In this document: one piece after another, positions 4,528 to 6,103 of the stretch
Layout: each line of letters begins with the position of its first letter
How positions within the stretch are numbered: position 1 is the first letter of the stretch
Assembly (NCBI GenBank): GCA_958407995.1
Contig: CATYJU010000079.1
Coordinates: forward strand, 1 to 6,103
Source: an uncultured Collinsella sp.
Lineage (GTDB): Bacteria; Actinomycetota; Coriobacteriia; Coriobacteriales; Coriobacteriaceae
Direction: 5' to 3'
DNA: 6,103 nucleotides
Made by a program: the position numbers and the translations under genes
The notes under the pieces: model-generated
What the model was told of the DNA's origin: nothing
What the model saw: only the letters and a program-made list of their open reading frames with translations
Databases searched by the model: none

Positions 4528-5922
4528 ATGTGCAATGTTTCGCTCAACGGTACTCAACCGTCCGATGCGTCCCTGTGCGTCCTGCGCGCGCTTGAGGCGG
4601 CTGGTCTTGAGGCTTGGTATGTAGGCGGTTGGGTGCGCGACGCCCTGATGGGGTGCCCCAGCCACGATGTTGATATGTGCTGTAGCGGCCTGTGGCAGGA
4701 GTCCAAAGCAGCGCTCGAGGCCGCCGGCATCGCGGTTGTGGAGTCGGGCATTAAATTTGGCGGAATCACGGCTATTTCCGATGGCGAGCGTATCGAGGTC
4801 ACCACGTACCGTCTGGATGGCTTTTACACCGATGGTCGCCATCCCCAGAGTGTGGAGCGTGCCGCCTCGCTCGAGGACGATTTGGCGCGCCGCGACTTTA
4901 CCATCAACGCCATGGCCTGGCATCCCGAGCGCGGGCTTGTCGACCGCTACGACGGCCAGGGTGACTTGGAGCGCAAGCTGATTCGCGCTGTCGGCGATCC
5001 CAAGCGTCGCTTTAACGAGGACGCCCTGCGCATGCTGCGTGCGGTACGCTTTGCCTGCCGCCTGGACTTTATGATTGAGCCCGAGACTAAGCACGCACTT
5101 GCCGAGTGTGCGCCGCTGCTCGACGCCGTGGCGCGCGAGCGTGTGGGTATTGAGCTCGAGGGCATTCTTTCGACCGGTCATGGGGGAGACGCGATGCTGC
5201 GCTACCCCGAGCTCATCTGCGCCGCCGTGCCCGAGTTGGCAGCGGGTCGCGGGTTTGATCAGCGCAGTGTCTATCATGCGTTTAACGTCTACGAGCATAT
5301 CGCCCGTGTGCTTACGGTGGCGGGGGAGCTCGCGCTGTGTGACGGCGTCGCGCCCTCGTCGAGCCTTATGTGGGCGGCGTTTTTGCACGATGTGTCCAAG
5401 CCCGAGTGTTTCACGGTCGATCACGCCGGCAGCGGACACTTCTACGGTCATCCCGAGCTCGGCGCCAAGAAAGCGCGCGTCATTATGGATCGCCTGGCGC
5501 TCTCGCACGACCTGGTGCGCGACGTGTGCCTGCTCATCAAATATCACGACAAGCCGCTGCGCCCCGAGCGCTCCTGCCTGCTCAATATGATGCGCGCGCT
5601 TTCGGGCGAGGGCGTCGACACGCCGCGTTTGATGGACGAGCTCATGGATCTTAAGCGTGCCGACACGCTCGGCAAGGCCCCGTCGTGCTTCTATTACGTT
5701 GAGACGATTGAGGAGATGCGCGCGATGGCGCACGAGCTGCTGAAGGCGGGGGAGCCCTATACGCTCAAGATGCTCGCCATCAACGGCGGCGACCTGATCC
5801 GTGCCGGAGTCAAGCCCGGGCCGGAACTGGGGCAGCTACTCAACTCCGCCCTCGACGCCGTGATCGAAGACAACATCCCCAACGAGCGCGAAGCTCTTTT
5901 GGTCCATCTCAACTTGAATTAG
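4528..5922 (+). CDS. cca: CCA-adding tRNA nucleotidyltransferase with HD domain
   Basis: The enzyme adds or repairs the 3' CCA end of tRNAs from CTP and ATP without a nucleic acid template. The 464-residue product has the class II nucleotidyltransferase plan. Motif A is VGGWVRD at 32-38 with the metal-binding DVD (Asp47, Asp49). RRDFTINAMA lies at 121-130. DPKRRF is followed by EDALR at 164-168, the EDxxR amino-acid template that selects C and A. The C-terminal half carries an HD phosphohydrolase domain with His250, LHDVSKP (His287, Asp288), GHPELG (His308) and YHD (His340, Asp341), as in many bacterial Cca proteins that also show phosphatase or phosphodiesterase activity. Both domains look intact. 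A poly(A) polymerase of the same superfamily is an alternative, but the single-copy layout and HD domain favour Cca. Codon choice is less biased than in the PTS genes, which suggests lower expression. It is transcribed apart from the kinase genes; a tRNA gene follows downstream. Confidence 0.93.
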   Translation: MCNVSLNGTQPSDASLCVLRALEAAGLEAWYVGGWVRDALMGCPSHDVDMCCSGLWQESKAALEAAGIAVVESGIKFGGITAISDGERIEVTTYRLDGFYTDGRHPQSVERAASLEDDLARRDFTINAMAWHPERGLVDRYDGQGDLERKLIRAVGDPKRRFNEDALRMLRAVRFACRLDFMIEPETKHALAECAPLLDAVARERVGIELEGILSTGHGGDAMLRYPELICAAVPELAAGRGFDQRSVYHAFNVYEHIARVLTVAGELALCDGVAPSSSLMWAAFLHDVSKPECFTVDHAGSGHFYGHPELGAKKARVIMDRLALSHDLVRDVCLLIKYHDKPLRPERSCLLNMMRALSGEGVDTPRLMDELMDLKRADTLGKAPSCFYYVETIEEMRAMAHELLKAGEPYTLKMLAINGGDLIRAGVKPGPELGQLLNSALDAVIEDNIPNEREALLVHLNLN

Positions 5923-5942
5923 CTACCCAGTTTACCTGTGTG

Positions 5943-5988
5943 TTCCATAACCTGCCGACAATTTTTCGGCAATTTGGAATTTCTTCTT
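5943..5988 (+). terminator. Probable terminator after cca
   Basis: TGCCGA at 5953-5958 pairs with TCGGCA at 5966-5971 around a seven-base loop. An outer stem of TTCCA at 5943-5947 with TGGAA at 5975-5979 adds support across an internal loop. The tail TTTCTTCTT at 5980-5988 is T-rich but interrupted. It is weaker than the two upstream terminators but well placed to end the cca transcript. Confidence 0.6.
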
Positions 5989-5991
5989 GCG

Positions 5992-6018
5992 CTGACGTTT
6001 TTTGTCCCGTAATATATT
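5992..6018 (+). promoter_or_regulatory. Candidate promoter of the tRNA-Glu gene
   Basis: TATATT at 6013-6018 matches five of six -10 consensus positions, and CTGACG at 5992-5997 matches four of six -35 positions. The spacing of 15 bases is shorter than ideal. Transcription would begin near 6025, giving a leader of about 25 bases before the tRNA. Confidence 0.5.
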
Positions 6019-6049
6019 TCCTCGCAGCACGGCAGTGCAGATGTCATGT

Positions 6050-6103
6050 GGCCCGTTCGTCTAGCGGTTTAGGACGCCGCCCTCTCAAGGCGGAGATCAC
6101 CAG
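6050..6103 (+). tRNA. tRNA-Glu, anticodon CTC (3' part beyond the window)
   Basis: The sequence aligns base for base with the 5' part of E. coli tRNA-Glu: a seven-base acceptor strand from G6050, TC at positions 8-9, and a GTCT D-stem with an AGCGGTTTAGG loop region. The anticodon stem CCGCC at 6077-6081 pairs with GGCGG at 6089-6093. The seven-base loop at 6082-6088 holds the anticodon CTC at 6084-6086, which reads GAG glutamate codons. The variable region begins at 6094. The T arm, the acceptor 3' strand and any encoded CCA lie outside the window. Confidence 0.92.

Noticed and set aside
4389..4595. Short + strand open frame in the gap before cca
   Set aside because: It runs from the terminator T-run into cca in another frame, has no ribosome binding site, and its translation is Arg-rich without a recognisable family.
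1..6103. Mobile element, CRISPR array, phage or defence genes
   Set aside because: No transposase or integrase motifs, terminal inverted repeats, target duplications or regularly spaced repeats were seen. The tRNA gene shows no attachment-site repeat or integrase within the window.

Overview
This looks like an ordinary housekeeping stretch from a GC-rich, Gram-positive-type bacterium. The C- and G-ending codon preference, strong AGGAG-type ribosome binding sites and protein character suggest an actinobacterial lineage, most likely Coriobacteriia (Collinsella-like). That placement is recognition and inference only; nothing was searched. All five protein genes and the partial tRNA gene lie on the + strand.

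Layout. Positions 1-105 hold a leader with a weak candidate promoter and a possible two-state RNA fold over the ribosome binding site. Next come ptsH (HPr, 106-369) and ptsI (Enzyme I, 497-2206), the two general proteins of the PEP-dependent sugar phosphotransferase system (PTS). A hairpin with a T-run and then a long imperfect palindrome separate them. After ptsI and a 12-bp hairpin lies a PfkB-family sugar-phosphate kinase (2281-3213), which ends at a very clear terminator with a TTCG loop. A second kinase of the same size (3399-4331), about half identical to the first, has its own promoter-like -10 box and its own strong terminator. The cca gene (CCA-adding tRNA nucleotidyltransferase with an HD domain, 4528-5922) follows as a separate unit. 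A weaker terminator and a candidate promoter then lead into the 5' part of a tRNA-Glu(CTC) gene, which is cut by the window end.

How the genes fit together. Enzyme I takes phosphate from PEP and passes it to HPr, which feeds sugar-specific Enzymes II encoded elsewhere. The two kinases resemble 1-phosphofructokinase, the enzyme that phosphorylates the fructose 1-phosphate produced by fructose PTS uptake. Their position beside ptsHI links uptake to glycolytic entry. The first kinase is probably read from the ptsHI transcript; the second looks independently transcribed. The cca gene and the tRNA belong to tRNA maturation and have no evident link to the PTS.

What is most worth a second look: the ptsH leader, where one strand can pair either with the ribosome binding site or with an upstream competitor; the structured ptsH-ptsI gap; and the kinase pair. 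Both kinases carry a cysteine in the normally glycine-rich GAGD motif, and the first has further changes at substrate- and ATP-site positions. I see no mobile element, CRISPR array, phage gene or defence system.
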